This document shows positions 9,641 to 19,155 of a stretch of 19,744 bases of DNA, in pieces. Every line of letters begins with the position of its first letter. The first letter of the stretch is position 1. A program made the translations under genes and the position numbers. Source of the DNA: Oehlia diaphana (lineage: Eukaryota; Glomeromycota; Glomeromycetes; Glomerales; Glomeraceae); assembly GCA_003833135.1 (NCBI GenBank), contig QZLH01001086.1, forward strand, positions 16,506-36,249, written 5' to 3'. The notes beneath the pieces were generated by a model. It saw nothing but the letters and a program-made list of their open reading frames with translations. It was not told where the DNA came from and did not search any database.

Positions 9641-10401
9641 TTTATAAAGTATAATAATCACGGTTCAGTTTCAGCAAGCACGATCGCATAAACAGATATA
9701 TAAATTGGTATAAACTATAGGAAAGATACTTCTCGCAGGTATTGAACATCCGTACAGTCCTGTCCAGAGAAATACAATCTAAATGGTTATGTATGGTCAT
9801 ACTAATAGCATCCATATTGTACTACTAAAAAACTATCACCAATCGTATAATTATTTCTCACTCTATATATCTTTCGTTAACTTAGGTGATGACTTAATTA
9901 CTGATAAATACTTAAAATAAAAAGAGAACTAATTTATCGCAAAATTATAATATTGCTTTTATAAAATTGACAAAATATGAACGACAAATTACAAAGCGTA
10001 TAATAGATAATTATATCAAAGCAAGAAATTCGGGGTTAAAACTGTCATATTGGCAAAAAATATATGTTTGTAAATCCGACACGTTGCAATTCAAAATTTA
10101 AAAATCTAAAAGTAATCAATACAACATCACACTAACTTGCTATATATAATATTCAGAATTTCGGATACCGAATTATCTATCACAAAGCTGAAATCCTGCA
10201 CCAAATAAGAAAGTGATTATAATAATGCGTGATTGTGATTGAACATTCCTTTCACCTCATGGAAATAAAAATAAATTATATTAAAAATGAACCCTTAATA
10301 ATCTTTAATAATCATAAAAGAATCGGGAAAATTAATAAGTGATAAAAAAAATTAGGCGTTAAATTTCTTAAAAATGAAGCGAAAGTTCAGTTGCTACTAT
10401 A
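9641..10401. other. Gene-free AT-rich stretch
   Basis: No coding sequence is recognised. A short hairpin AATTTCGG-ATA-CCGAATT lies near 10157-10174. Nothing else stands out. Confidence 0.4.
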
Positions 10402-10591
10402 TACATTCTAACCTCTATATACCGATATCCAATATACCGATATACTATTAAAAACTTGATATATCGATAAAATTTTATTTTCTCACTATAAATGTGAAGA
10501 CATATAATATCGGTATAAATTTGATATAACGATATTTCCCAAAAATTCCATATAATGTCCTGACATATCGTTATATAAAGGTTTGACTGTA
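10402..10591. mobile_element. MITE with Tc1/mariner- or pogo-like ends, copy 1
   Basis: The 190-bp stretch ends in imperfect inverted repeats. The left end is TACATTCTAACCTCTATATA, and the right end in reverse complement is TACAGTCAAACCTTTATATA. CAGTCAAACCTCGATATAACGA-type ends with a TA target are widespread in Tc1/mariner and pogo MITEs (shown here only as the general pattern). The inside repeats CGATAT/ATATCG words. Reverse-complemented, it aligns along most of its length with 13522-13678. Confidence 0.6.
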
Positions 10592-10633
10592 ACCTCATTT
10601 AATGAACTGAATGTTTTAGCTGTTCTAATTCTT

Positions 10634-11411
10634 CTAAATTATCATGTTTGTTTCATCAGCACTGGAAATTTGTTCGTCAGCCTCCTCAATAGGTGATTTG
10701 TCCAAGCATTGTGATTTACTTTCAGAGAATACAGGTGCAGACGGACCTTTTGTGGTTTTAATCTGAGTTCCTCTGTTAGACCCTGCAATCTCCGAATATT
10801 GCGAATTTGATGATGGTGACGTGTTTTTTGAACGTGACCTTGAAAAATTGATCCTTCGGCTCAATTGCTGGATCGTCAGAATCATTGTCTCTATGTCTTC
10901 ATTTCTGGAGGTTTTGGCCTATTCACATAACAAATAGAAAATTTTTTAGAGGAATTCACATGAAACAAATAATTATCATAGGTTTGCATTCTATACATAC
11001 CTTCTTGGGAACTGAGCAAACCGATTCTTTATGAAGTTCTAATTCTTTATTCTGTAGATATCGAAAGTAGTCATTAAAAAATGCTCGCATATCCTAACCT
11101 TCTTTGGTAATATCATAATAGACTTTTTTCCGCTTTTGTTGATGGATAGGCATGAAATCATCATCGGACTATATACAAAAAATAGAGAATTAAATTTATC
11201 CAACAGCCAATGTTCTGTAAATTCTCACTAATAAATTACCTCGTCCTGATCTCTTCTTGTCATAAGTTTCACTCCACTGTTTATATTATTAACGGTTCCT
11301 CCATTTACCACAGTCCCCGTATTTAGATTTGGTTGGTGGATGTGAATTTGTTTTTGTGTGCGCTTCTTTTCGCTTTTGTACGATCTGGTTTAAGACTTTA
11401 GCGTGAAAATT
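10634..11411 (-). pseudogene. Broken spliced gene, 3' part only; unknown family
   Basis: Three exons on the minus strand: 11411-11240, 11168-11001 and 10918-10634, with GT-AG introns of 71 and 82 bp joined in phase 0, ending in TAG at 10636-10634. An acceptor (TTTCCAG) sits just before 11411, so upstream exons are lost or unrecognised. The first exon starts in one frame (NFHAKVLNQIVQKRKEAH) and must change frame to reach LNTGTVVNGGTVNNINSGV, MTRRDQDE. The second reads SDDDFMPIHQQKRKKVYYDI, TKEG, TAG (11096-11094), DMRAFFNDYFRYLQNKELEL. The third is Ser-rich and polar (SRSRSKNTSPSSNSQYSEIA) and stays open for about 95 codons. One frameshift and one stop mark it as a pseudogene, though recent, since splice sites survive. 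The NDYFRYLQ segment could be structured; function is not recognised. Confidence 0.6.
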
Positions 11412-11454
11412 CTGGAAATTAATAATAATTCTCAACTAAAATTTCCTATCCCAC

Positions 11455-11600
11455 TAGGACATCAGCAAACCTAGCAGGCCAACTATGCCTCAGTGGATCC
11501 AGTGCTGGATCAGCTGGCATCAGATAACCTGACAGGTTACCTATGCGCCAGCATCAGTTTCGTGGCCAGTTAAGAGCCTTGAATGACCGACAACCTAGTA
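11455..11600. repeat. GC-richer patch with hairpins and a 58-bp imperfect direct repeat
   Basis: This patch contrasts with the AT-rich surroundings. It contains GATCCAG-TG-CTGGATC and AACCTG-A-CAGGTT, both perfect hairpins. Sequence from AACCTAGCAGG at 11468 is repeated from AACCTGACAGG at 11526 (shared: AACCT, AGG, CTATGC, CAG), a 58-bp step. The open frame on the plus strand here has no protein character. It could be a foldback repeat or a structured RNA; no ends or duplication were found. Confidence 0.45.
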
Positions 11601-11606
11601 GGCTCT

Positions 11607-12876
11607 CACTCACGTCACGACTTAAAAAACTTTTACTTACCAGTATAAATCCGTCGAGAAGCGATTGCGTTTTTATATTCCTCTCTCCTTGCTCATTATT
11701 AGCGATGGGTTTTGAGAATTTTTGTGTATCTATCTATCTTTGTGTCCACACTCGTTTAAGAAATCAACAATACCCAAGTCTTAGGATTTCGTTAAAATAT
11801 TCATGATCTCTTGACATGACTAACACACATTTTTTTGGAGGATATAACTTTTACGCTTTAAGAATAATAAAGAAAAATAAAATAAAATAAAAAATTGGGC
11901 AGAAATACGGGTATATATGAGGCCGACATATTATGTAGGTGACTAAAAGAGATCAGACCACTCAAAAAAATCGCTGAGATAAATATAAACAACGCGAACG
12001 AGGCAGTCACGTGAACGGTGCGGTTAGAGTGGAATAATTTTTTCTGATGTCACAAAGTCCAAAATGTGAAATGTATATACTAACTAATCACATTCTAGCC
12101 TGCGCCAATGGTAAAAGGTTTTTCCAAGAAAAAAAGTTTTCGATGCAAATTCCTGAAGTGTGCGAAATTTTATTGACTTTTCAGATATATAACTAATCTG
12201 AGTAGCGAGAGAAATATATGGTGTTATCAAAGAGGGAGGGAGTACGCGGATCCTAGGTAATTGAATGCGAGTCCCAGAACCAAATTATTCTCACATTTAC
12301 GGAAAATATCTATAGCTAATTTGTTTCTATTACTAATATTTTTAACTACAAGATTTTCTTTTTTCTACGTTAGATTTTCGAAATAAATTTTTCTACACAT
12401 ATCTACAGAGTTTACGATAACATAAAAAACCTTCTTCTCGGTAAAACGATTTTGACAAAAAAAGGAAAAAGAAAAATTATTTGTTTATTTATTTTTCTTG
12501 TTTATTCAAAATTTTTGGAAATCCGGAATGTAACGAAGGACTATATTATTTTCTAACAAGGAAGAAATATATCATTATATGCAAAAATATTTAAACCATA
12601 ATTAGTTTACACATTTACGTCACCTTTTAATTTTAAGAGCGCGAGGGGCATGTTGAACTTTATTAAATGGGCCAACCATGCAAACCGGTAAAGACGGTAT
12701 CGGTGATTGTTTATTGAAATTTGATTACTTTAGAAAAGAAAAAAAGTGATAAAATACCTTTTTATTCATTAATAATCCGATAAAAAAGAAAAAATACGTA
12801 GAATAAACTTAAAGTGGGGACTCGTCTAAAAAAAGTATGATTTATGAAATTATGCATGAAATATAAAGTGACAAAC
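11607..12876. other. Long gene-free stretch
   Basis: No coding region or clear repeat is recognised. A TCACGTGA occurs near 12007-12014 in a somewhat GC-richer patch (11990-12035), and 12235-12260 is purine-rich. Low-copy decayed repeats are likely but cannot be delimited by eye. Confidence 0.4.
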
Positions 12877-13192
12877 TAGCCCTGTTCATTTCCGGTCGGT
12901 CGCATTTATCGGTCAGATTTAAGCTAATTTTGATTGGGCTGATCAGTTTGTACAACGCAACCATTTTCTGAACTTTTAGCCCAATTTTTTTGGGGTTTTT
13001 TTGGTAAAATAACCAATAATTTCTGTTTACGTGACACTTAAGAAAAAAATATATATCAATATAAGGAGTTCGAACTTAATTTCAATCTAAAGCAGTTCAA
13101 TTTGCGATCGAAAATAAAAAAATTTTATTGGTTAATTTTTGTACAACAAAATCCGACCGAAAAATGCAACCGACCGGAAATGAACAGGTCTA
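12877..13192. mobile_element. hAT-like MITE (TAG ends, ~40-bp terminal inverted repeats)
   Basis: The left end TAGCCCTGTTCATTTCCGG and the reverse complement of the right end TAGACCTGTTCATTTCCGG differ by one base. The similarity continues through GGTCGGTCGCATTT and CGGTCAGATTT with a few mismatches, about 40 bp in all. TAG-starting ends suggest the hAT superfamily. The expected 8-bp target duplication is not evident (TGACAAAC against CTATGAAA), so the insertion is old or the ends are slightly off. It is 316 bp with no coding capacity. An ATTGGGCT/AGCCCAAT inverted pair lies inside. Confidence 0.65.
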
Positions 13193-13521
13193 CTATGAAA
13201 CAGTCACACAGCGTTTGATTATATTTAATTTATTTAGACCAAAAAGAGAAACTATAGTAACGCCATATTACGTAAAAAAATATTTATAGGTTGCGATAAT
13301 GATTTTCACGCGGCTTATGCCCCATAAATACGATAAAAAAATGGTTGCACAACAGCTTTTTCTTGGAATTTAAAGAATTTAAATAAAAAAAAAATATATA
13401 TCCGGTTAATGATATCCGGAGGATCATCCGGATGAAAATAAAGTTTCTTTTCCGAAGCTTCGATTTTTCAAATTTTAATTTTATGGTTGACTACGATTGA
13501 CGGTCGTACATAGTTTATAGT

Positions 13522-13678
13522 TACATTCAAACTCCGATATAACCATATAAAATCTTTGAAAAATATCGGTATGGCAATATTTATACGCTCTCTAATATAG
13601 TGAGAAAGTATAATTTTAACATTATACTGTATCGAGGTTTTAATAGTCGAATATCATTATATTATAAGTCTGACTGTA
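13522..13678. mobile_element. MITE with Tc1/mariner- or pogo-like ends, copy 2
   Basis: The left end TACATTCAAACTCCGATATA and the right end in reverse complement TACAGTCAGACTTATAATAT are related to each other and to the element at 10402-10591. Interior landmarks shared with the reverse complement of copy 1 include GAAAAATATCGGTAT-like, TATAGTGAGAAA and TTTTAATAGT, in the same order. The two are diverged copies of one family in opposite orientation. No transposase is present. Confidence 0.6.
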
Positions 13679-13881
13679 TGCTTTTTATTTTCTTCTTTAT
13701 TGAGCCAAATGTTATCATTTATAATTTATCGATTATCATTGAAGTTTTGATAATTTTAAGAATAAATAGTAACATGAAATAAAAACTATGCATGGTGCTA
13801 AATCAAATATAATTATTATGGTATGTATCGAAAAATAAACTTTTAACTAATAAATTTTAAAGATTCATATGATCGTTTAAA

Positions 13882-13961
13882 AATTCGGATAGGATTAACC
13901 CGGACAATTAATTAATTTAATGAATGTATCCGGATTAACGATCCGGATTTGCATCCGAATT
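13882..13961. repeat. 80-bp inverted repeat rich in ATCCGGAT-like words
   Basis: AATTCGGAT (13882-13890) is the exact inverse of ATCCGAATT (13953-13961). Between them ATTAACCCGGA and TCCGGATTAA give further inverted matches. More ATCCGG words lie at 13400-13435 and near 14018. The same word dominates both ends of the hAT-type element at 16656-17742, so these may be remnants of that family, but no complete copy is visible. Confidence 0.4.
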
Positions 13962-14186
13962 GCCTAAATAGATTTTTGTCACAGTAACGTGATTTAGGAC
14001 ACGACACTAAGGGGGGTCATCCGGAATTACTTAAATTAACTAAAAAAAGGAACGATTTACAAATTTTTTTTTATTGCTGGTCATATTGTTGCCTTTTTAT
14101 GGAATATTCAATAAATTGTACTCGAAAATTGATAAATTCGCTTCCCATTGTGAAATGAAAGCAAACTCTTTTTTTCTTCGACTAAC

Positions 14187-15806
14187 ATGGCATGTTCAAA
14201 AATATTTTCAGGAGATTTACCAGAATTAACAAATGAAATTATACAACATTTTAGAAAAGATTTTTCAACATTACATTCATGTATTTTAGTTAATAGATTT
14301 TGGTGTCGTTTAGCGATTCCATTATTGTGGGAAAGTCCTTTTTCAATTCCTACTCGAAATTGTCATTATATTGAAGTTTACTTACGCCATTTAAATGAAG
14401 AAGGTAAAGCAAAATTTAATGAATATGGAATCAATAATGAACTATTAAGTTCAAATACATTATTCAACTATCCCAGTTTTATCAAACATTTAAATATAAG
14501 TAGCATTTATTTTTCTATTAAAGAGTGGGTTGGTACTTTGGTGATTAAGAATAATGAGAAACTAGAAAAATTAGTTTATAGATCATTATTTGAAGTGTTC
14601 CTTGAAAATGAAGGAGTTTTAAATTCTTTTGAAATTGTGATGTTTATGAATATTGTAAATTTTAATGATACTATGGAATTAATTTTACAAAATCCAAATT
14701 TTATATATAATATTAGAAATTTAAAATTCCATACCTATAATATTTCATTTCAAAACATCGTTCCTTTTTTAAAATTTTTATGTTCTAATTGCAATTTAAT
14801 CACATCACTTCATTTTTATTTTTATTTTGCTTTGTCTAATATTAATGATTTTTCATTAATAGAAAAATATTTATCACAAATAATTATGTCACAACATAAT
14901 CTCAAAATAATTTCATTTGGATCTAGTAATGCTATTTTATATCACCCATTTTTATCATTAAAAAATTCCAATTGTTCAAATACTTTAAATACGATTATAT
15001 TTGATAATATTGATTTTAAAAATATAATTACTATTTTAAAAAAAGTATTCGATCATTTGAATGTTTTAGATTCTATTCATATTCTTTATTGTGATTCTTT
15101 GAATTCTGATTTTGTTCAACAAATCATTAAGGTTATCAAACCTTTTAAATTGAGATCTTTATTTATGAAGGAAATATTATATATTGAATCATTACATTTG
15201 CTATTACAAAAATGTGGAGATTACTTAGAAAATTTTGAATTTGGATCTATGCGTGAAGAGTATGAAGAATCAAGACAACAATTTCTTAAATTAATTATGA
15301 AATATTGTACAAAAATTAGACGCTTTACTTCAACTATGCCAGATGATAATAATATTTATCGATTAATTGAAAATACTAAACAAACCATTAATTATCTTAC
15401 TATTGATAATTATTATGATGAATTAGGTTCAATTGTATTACAAAACTTGGGACAAGTTCTTCCTTTTAAATTAGAATATTTAAGATTATCACTTTCATTT
15501 AATTCAAATGATTTTGAAATATTTTTAAAAAATTCTCAAAATACTTTTATTAAGAAATTATTAATTAGTAATATGATGCAAAATGAGAGTGTAAGTATTT
15601 TATTTTATATAAAGAAATATATTATGAGAAGGGAAAGGGTTAAATATTTGGCTTTTTCTGAATTTTTTCCTGATATTGATACAGATGAAGAATTGTTTTT
15701 TTTAGAACATGAAGTAAATGAATTTAAATTACATAATATTATAGTTCAAAAATATTCTGATTTATATATTTCTGTATATAATATTATTTACAATTTTAAT
15801 AAGTAA
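14187..15806 (+). CDS. F-box protein, 539 aa, intact and intronless
   Basis: Residues ~9-53 form an F-box: the core LPELTNEIIQHFRKDFSTLH, then CILVNRFWCRLAIPLLWESP, with the LPxE/L...I start and the Val-Asn-Arg-x-Trp...LW ending typical of the motif. F-box proteins hold a target for ubiquitination through Skp1 in SCF ligases; this is family knowledge. The remaining ~480 residues are rich in Leu, Ile, Asn and Phe with irregular leucine-rich-repeat-like spacing (for example LNSFEIVMF and YLRLSLSF), plausibly a substrate-binding solenoid; the target is unknown. No membrane segment or signal peptide. The ATG sits in a fair context (CTAACATGG) after a pyrimidine-rich leader. AATAAA at 15822-15827 is a likely polyadenylation signal. 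Codon use is strongly AT-biased but even along the gene, so it looks native and functional. Confidence 0.9.
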   Translation: MACSKIFSGDLPELTNEIIQHFRKDFSTLHSCILVNRFWCRLAIPLLWESPFSIPTRNCHYIEVYLRHLNEEGKAKFNEYGINNELLSSNTLFNYPSFIKHLNISSIYFSIKEWVGTLVIKNNEKLEKLVYRSLFEVFLENEGVLNSFEIVMFMNIVNFNDTMELILQNPNFIYNIRNLKFHTYNISFQNIVPFLKFLCSNCNLITSLHFYFYFALSNINDFSLIEKYLSQIIMSQHNLKIISFGSSNAILYHPFLSLKNSNCSNTLNTIIFDNIDFKNIITILKKVFDHLNVLDSIHILYCDSLNSDFVQQIIKVIKPFKLRSLFMKEILYIESLHLLLQKCGDYLENFEFGSMREEYEESRQQFLKLIMKYCTKIRRFTSTMPDDNNIYRLIENTKQTINYLTIDNYYDELGSIVLQNLGQVLPFKLEYLRLSLSFNSNDFEIFLKNSQNTFIKKLLISNMMQNESVSILFYIKKYIMRRERVKYLAFSEFFPDIDTDEELFFLEHEVNEFKLHNIIVQKYSDLYISVYNIIYNFNK

Positions 15807-15821
15807 CTTGTTACACAATTT

Positions 15822-15827
15822 AATAAA
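15822..15827 (+). terminator. Polyadenylation signal of the F-box gene
   Basis: AATAAA lies 16 bases after the stop codon, within the usual short range for a compact fungal 3' end. Confidence 0.45.
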
Positions 15828-15829
15828 CT

Positions 15830-16647
15830 TGTACTGAATGTTGTATCTTAAAAATAAGACGTATTACAATACAATTGAATATAAATATAGTGAAATCTCT
15901 AGAGTACTAACAAGAGTTGAAGAACAGACTAGTTCCTGTAACATAATCTGCTCTTTGTATGATATTACGTGGTTATTTATGAAACATAAAATTAACTAAC
16001 CATCGGCCTTATAATGTCGAAGCCATTTTAGATAAACAAACACAAAGTAAGATTTCTTCTTTTTTATTGCGCATTCCACTATAAAATTTGAGAATATGAT
16101 AGTGTTATAATTATAACTAAAAGCGGTAAATAAGTTACTGCTGTATTATATTATTTTTTATTAATATTTTTCTTAAATTGACCTTATTATCTAAGTACGC
16201 ATAATTAGATATGATTTCCATTACATAAAAATTAGAAGTCAAAAAAAGAATTTTTTATAAAGTATTTCATCAAATATTTCAGATATTAACTTTAACGCTT
16301 TATAATGTAATATTCCTTCTATCTTTACATAAATACATGATTTTTAAGTGACGAAAAAAGACATCCATTTATATTTTAATAAACCTTGACAAATGAAATA
16401 GACAATAATAAAGGAAACAAAAAATATTCATATATATAATTTTTGTAAGAAATTTTACTTTTAACATACGAATCACTTGATTTTTACCCGGGAATTGTAA
16501 TGTATATTTATTTGAATAAATATTCAATTAACCCTAATGACTTAACATGTGATTAGTCTTACTGATAGTTATATTTACAGCTTTAGTCAAAATATTATAA
16601 TATGTTTGTTTGCTTCCATAGCTTACGACTTTATTGACGCAAATGTG
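15830..16647. other. Gene-free AT-rich stretch after the F-box gene
   Basis: No coding sequence, tandem repeat or terminal inverted repeat is recognised. Confidence 0.45.
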
Positions 16648-16655
16648 CTTATCAT

Positions 16656-17742
16656 TAGTGCTTCGACCCGTATCCGGATCAATCCAGATTGATCCGGATT
16701 TTTTTTTTTCGGATATCCGGATTATATCCGGATCGATCCGGATTGTAAATCCGTATCTCATAACCCGGATAGAAACCGGAATCCGGATTGGATTTTTTAA
16801 AAAATGCGGATTAGAGAGATGCATAAAAGCTCATTCGAATCGTCTCATTGAGACGGATCGAATGGCGCTAATTTCATCCTTATACAATCACTGGATGCCA
16901 CCAAATGTCAAAATCAGCATTTTTTATTTTGCGATACTGCACCATTTCACGTTTCACCGAATATCTCGGCAACCAGTGATCGTATAGAGATGCACAATAG
17001 CTCATTCGATTCGTTGCATCAAGACGAATCTAATGAGCTTTAGAGATCATCTTACTATGACCACTGGATGTCGAGATATTCAACAAAACATCAAACATCT
17101 GCACTTTTCATTTTTGTAATAATGCGCCATTTACATTTTGCTAAATATCTCAGCATCTAGCGATCGTACAGAGATGTACAATTGCTCATTAGAATCGTCT
17201 CGTTAAAACGAATCGAATGATACTAAATTCATCTTTCTACGATCACTAGATACCGAGATATTCGGAAAACCGTAAAACGGCGCAGTATCGCAAAATGAAA
17301 AATGTAGGTTTTGACATTTTATCGAGTATCTCGACATCCAGTGGTCGTAGAAAGATGATCTCTAAAGCTCATTAGATTCGTCTTGATGCAACGATTCGAA
17401 TGAGCTATTGTGCATCTCTATACGATCACTGGTTGCCGGTAAAACGTGAAATGGCGCAGTATCACAAAATAAAAAATGCTGATTTTGACATTTGGTTGAA
17501 TATCTCAGCATCCAGTGATTGTATAAGGATGAAATTAGCGCCATTCGATCCGTCTCAATGAGACTATTCTAATGAGCTATTGTACATCTCTGTAGCTCGC
17601 AATTAAAAAAAAATCCAATCCGGTTTCCGGTTTCTATCCGGATTATCTGATCCGGATTTAAAATCCGGATTGACCCGGATATAATCCGGATTTTTTTTTT
17701 TGTGTAATCCGGATGACGGTTTTCATCCGGGTTGAAGCACTA
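16656..17742. mobile_element. hAT-type non-autonomous foldback element with 8-bp target duplication
   Basis: The 1,087-bp element begins TAGTGCTTCGACCCG and ends with the inverse of TAGTGCTTCAACCCG. It is flanked by the perfect 8-bp direct repeat CTTATCAT (16648-16655 and 17743-17750). TAGTG ends plus 8-bp duplications are the hAT signature. The outer ~150 bp of each arm are packed with ATCCGG words, many of them self-complementary. The rest is one large imperfect palindrome built from smaller inverted units (separate entry). The open frames here run across repeats and have no protein character, so there is no transposase. Confidence 0.82.
16800..17600. repeat. Alternating-orientation array: 8 half-units at ~88-bp steps
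   Basis: The landmark CGATCACTGGATG or its inverse appears at about 16886, 16972, 17061, 17154, 17240, 17335, 17422 and 17510, switching strand each time. Between them alternate a block with CGCCATTT, AAAATGTCAAAA and ATATCTCG, and a block with AGAGATG, AGCTCATTCGAATCGT and its own inverse. AGCTCATT...AATGAGCT is itself palindromic. The array is therefore palindromic at three scales: half-unit, pair and whole element. Confidence 0.75.
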
Positions 17743-17750
17743 CTTATCAT

Positions 17751-18623
17751 TTAATGATTTAATTTCAAACTTAAATTGAATAAGAGATGATGCTCAGAAG
17801 GTGTGAGAGTACCCAAATAATATTCTTCTATCAATTTCGACACTTTATAATGTACAATTATATTTACTGTGCATGATAATTCTGCCCTTTAAATAACCAA
17901 GGGAGTTTTCACCAATTAAGCGGTTTTAAATTTTAATGTATTTAGAAACATTCAGAATTTGAATTGTGCTAATAAATTAGTTCAACGAAAATTTCCTTAT
18001 TTTTTTTGTAATGACATTTAATATTTGACATTTTTCATTGTAAAATGCTTTATTTTATAAAAAATTATTACATATAAATCTGTAAAATTAATTTCAATGT
18101 AATAATATCATCATCAATAAATTTCAATGGTTGGTAAAATCAAATGTACTATATTAATTCATTATAAATCAATATAAGCCTAAATTCCTGTAATTTATAA
18201 GTAAAACCGTTATAACAGCTGTTTTTCATTGATAATTATTTATCTGTTATTGATAAAAAACGAAAGAAAAAAAATCGTAATGCTAACTTTTAAATAAAAT
18301 TTGATTATTACAATAAATATGATACTTTTATTCAATAACAACAACTTCAATAAAATAATTGTAGTTTATTATTTTAAATATTGTATGAAGGTTCGATAAA
18401 AAAAAAAGAATTTTTATTCTTTTATTTTAAAATACGTTTCACAATTAAGTAAAATTTAACATTAATTTCTCAAAAAATTAAATACAATTTTTTTTAATTT
18501 TTATCCATATAAGGCTATAACAGCTATTAATTCCTTCATAATTTCTATAATTTGTACGAAAATAAAATTCAGACTGTCAGATGATCTCAATTTCGAACAA
18601 TATTTTATTTTGTACGAGGTTTA
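17751..18623. other. Gene-free, very AT-rich stretch
   Basis: Nothing coding is seen. ATAACAGCT occurs near 18211 and 18518, and an imperfect inverted pair TTTTTCATTGATAA / TTATTGATAAAAA lies at 18223-18260. No element ends are visible. Confidence 0.45.
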
Positions 18624-18631
18624 TATTGTAC

Positions 18632-18964
18632 TAGAGGTCTGCATTGACCCCTATTTTACAACCCGGCCCGGCCCGCACTTGAAAATTAACCTAAAGTGCC
18701 CGCCCGGTCCGGCCCGAACCGGACCCAGACTCTTATTATATCATTTTGTTGTAACAACAAAAAAATCGGCTAACTTAATTTTGGCCAGTTTAATTTCAGC
18801 CGGAATTAAGAAGATTTTGGCCAGAATTACGAAAATCCGTAAAATCATGTGCCGGCCCGGACCGGCCCGGGTGAATTTTGAAGAAAATTTGCCAGCCCAA
18901 ACCTGGATCTGGGTCCGGAACGGGTTAGGGTTTCCGGGTTCCGGGTCCCGTTTGCAGACCTCTA
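18632..18964. mobile_element. hAT MITE with 8-bp target duplication, upstream of the kinase gene
   Basis: The 333-bp element has perfect 12-bp terminal inverted repeats TAGAGGTCTGCA, followed by GC-rich CCCGG-containing subterminal sequence on both sides. It is flanked by the exact 8-bp direct repeat TATTGTAC (18624-18631 and 18965-18972). These are classic hAT features. Multiple GGCCCGG/CCGGGCC words make it self-complementary. Its interior carries four GGCC- or GCCGG-centred motifs related to AATTCCGGCCAAAATT (18776-18850). It has no transposase. The intact duplication and clean ends suggest a fairly recent insertion; it lies 191 bp before the kinase start codon. Confidence 0.87.
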
Positions 18965-19155
18965 TATTGTACAATTACTAAATTAATAATGGCGTTTGCC
19001 TGTTTTCCTTAAAAGAATATTTTTTTATTTGTGTAATAATCAATGTTGTATCACAACTGTCACATAATAAAGGTCGATCAGCGGGTTTACAGTTACACCA
19101 TTTTTTTCAATTGTTTTCTTTTTCTAAAAATTGTTAAACGCACTTTATAATAATT

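Noticed and set aside
11048..11096. A 47-bp GT-AG intron that would remove the TAG in the broken gene
   Set aside because: Removing it creates a new immediate stop, and it would delete a protein-like segment.
11543..11806. 87-aa plus-strand frame
   Set aside because: It starts inside the palindromic patch and has no protein-like pattern or splice context.
16534..17544. Open frames on both strands rich in Ile-Arg-Ile-Asp repeats
   Set aside because: They are translations of the ATCCGG words and palindromic units of the hAT-type element.
18610..18981. Gly/Pro/Arg-rich open frames on both strands
   Set aside because: They coincide with the hAT MITE, and its target duplications lie inside the frame ends.
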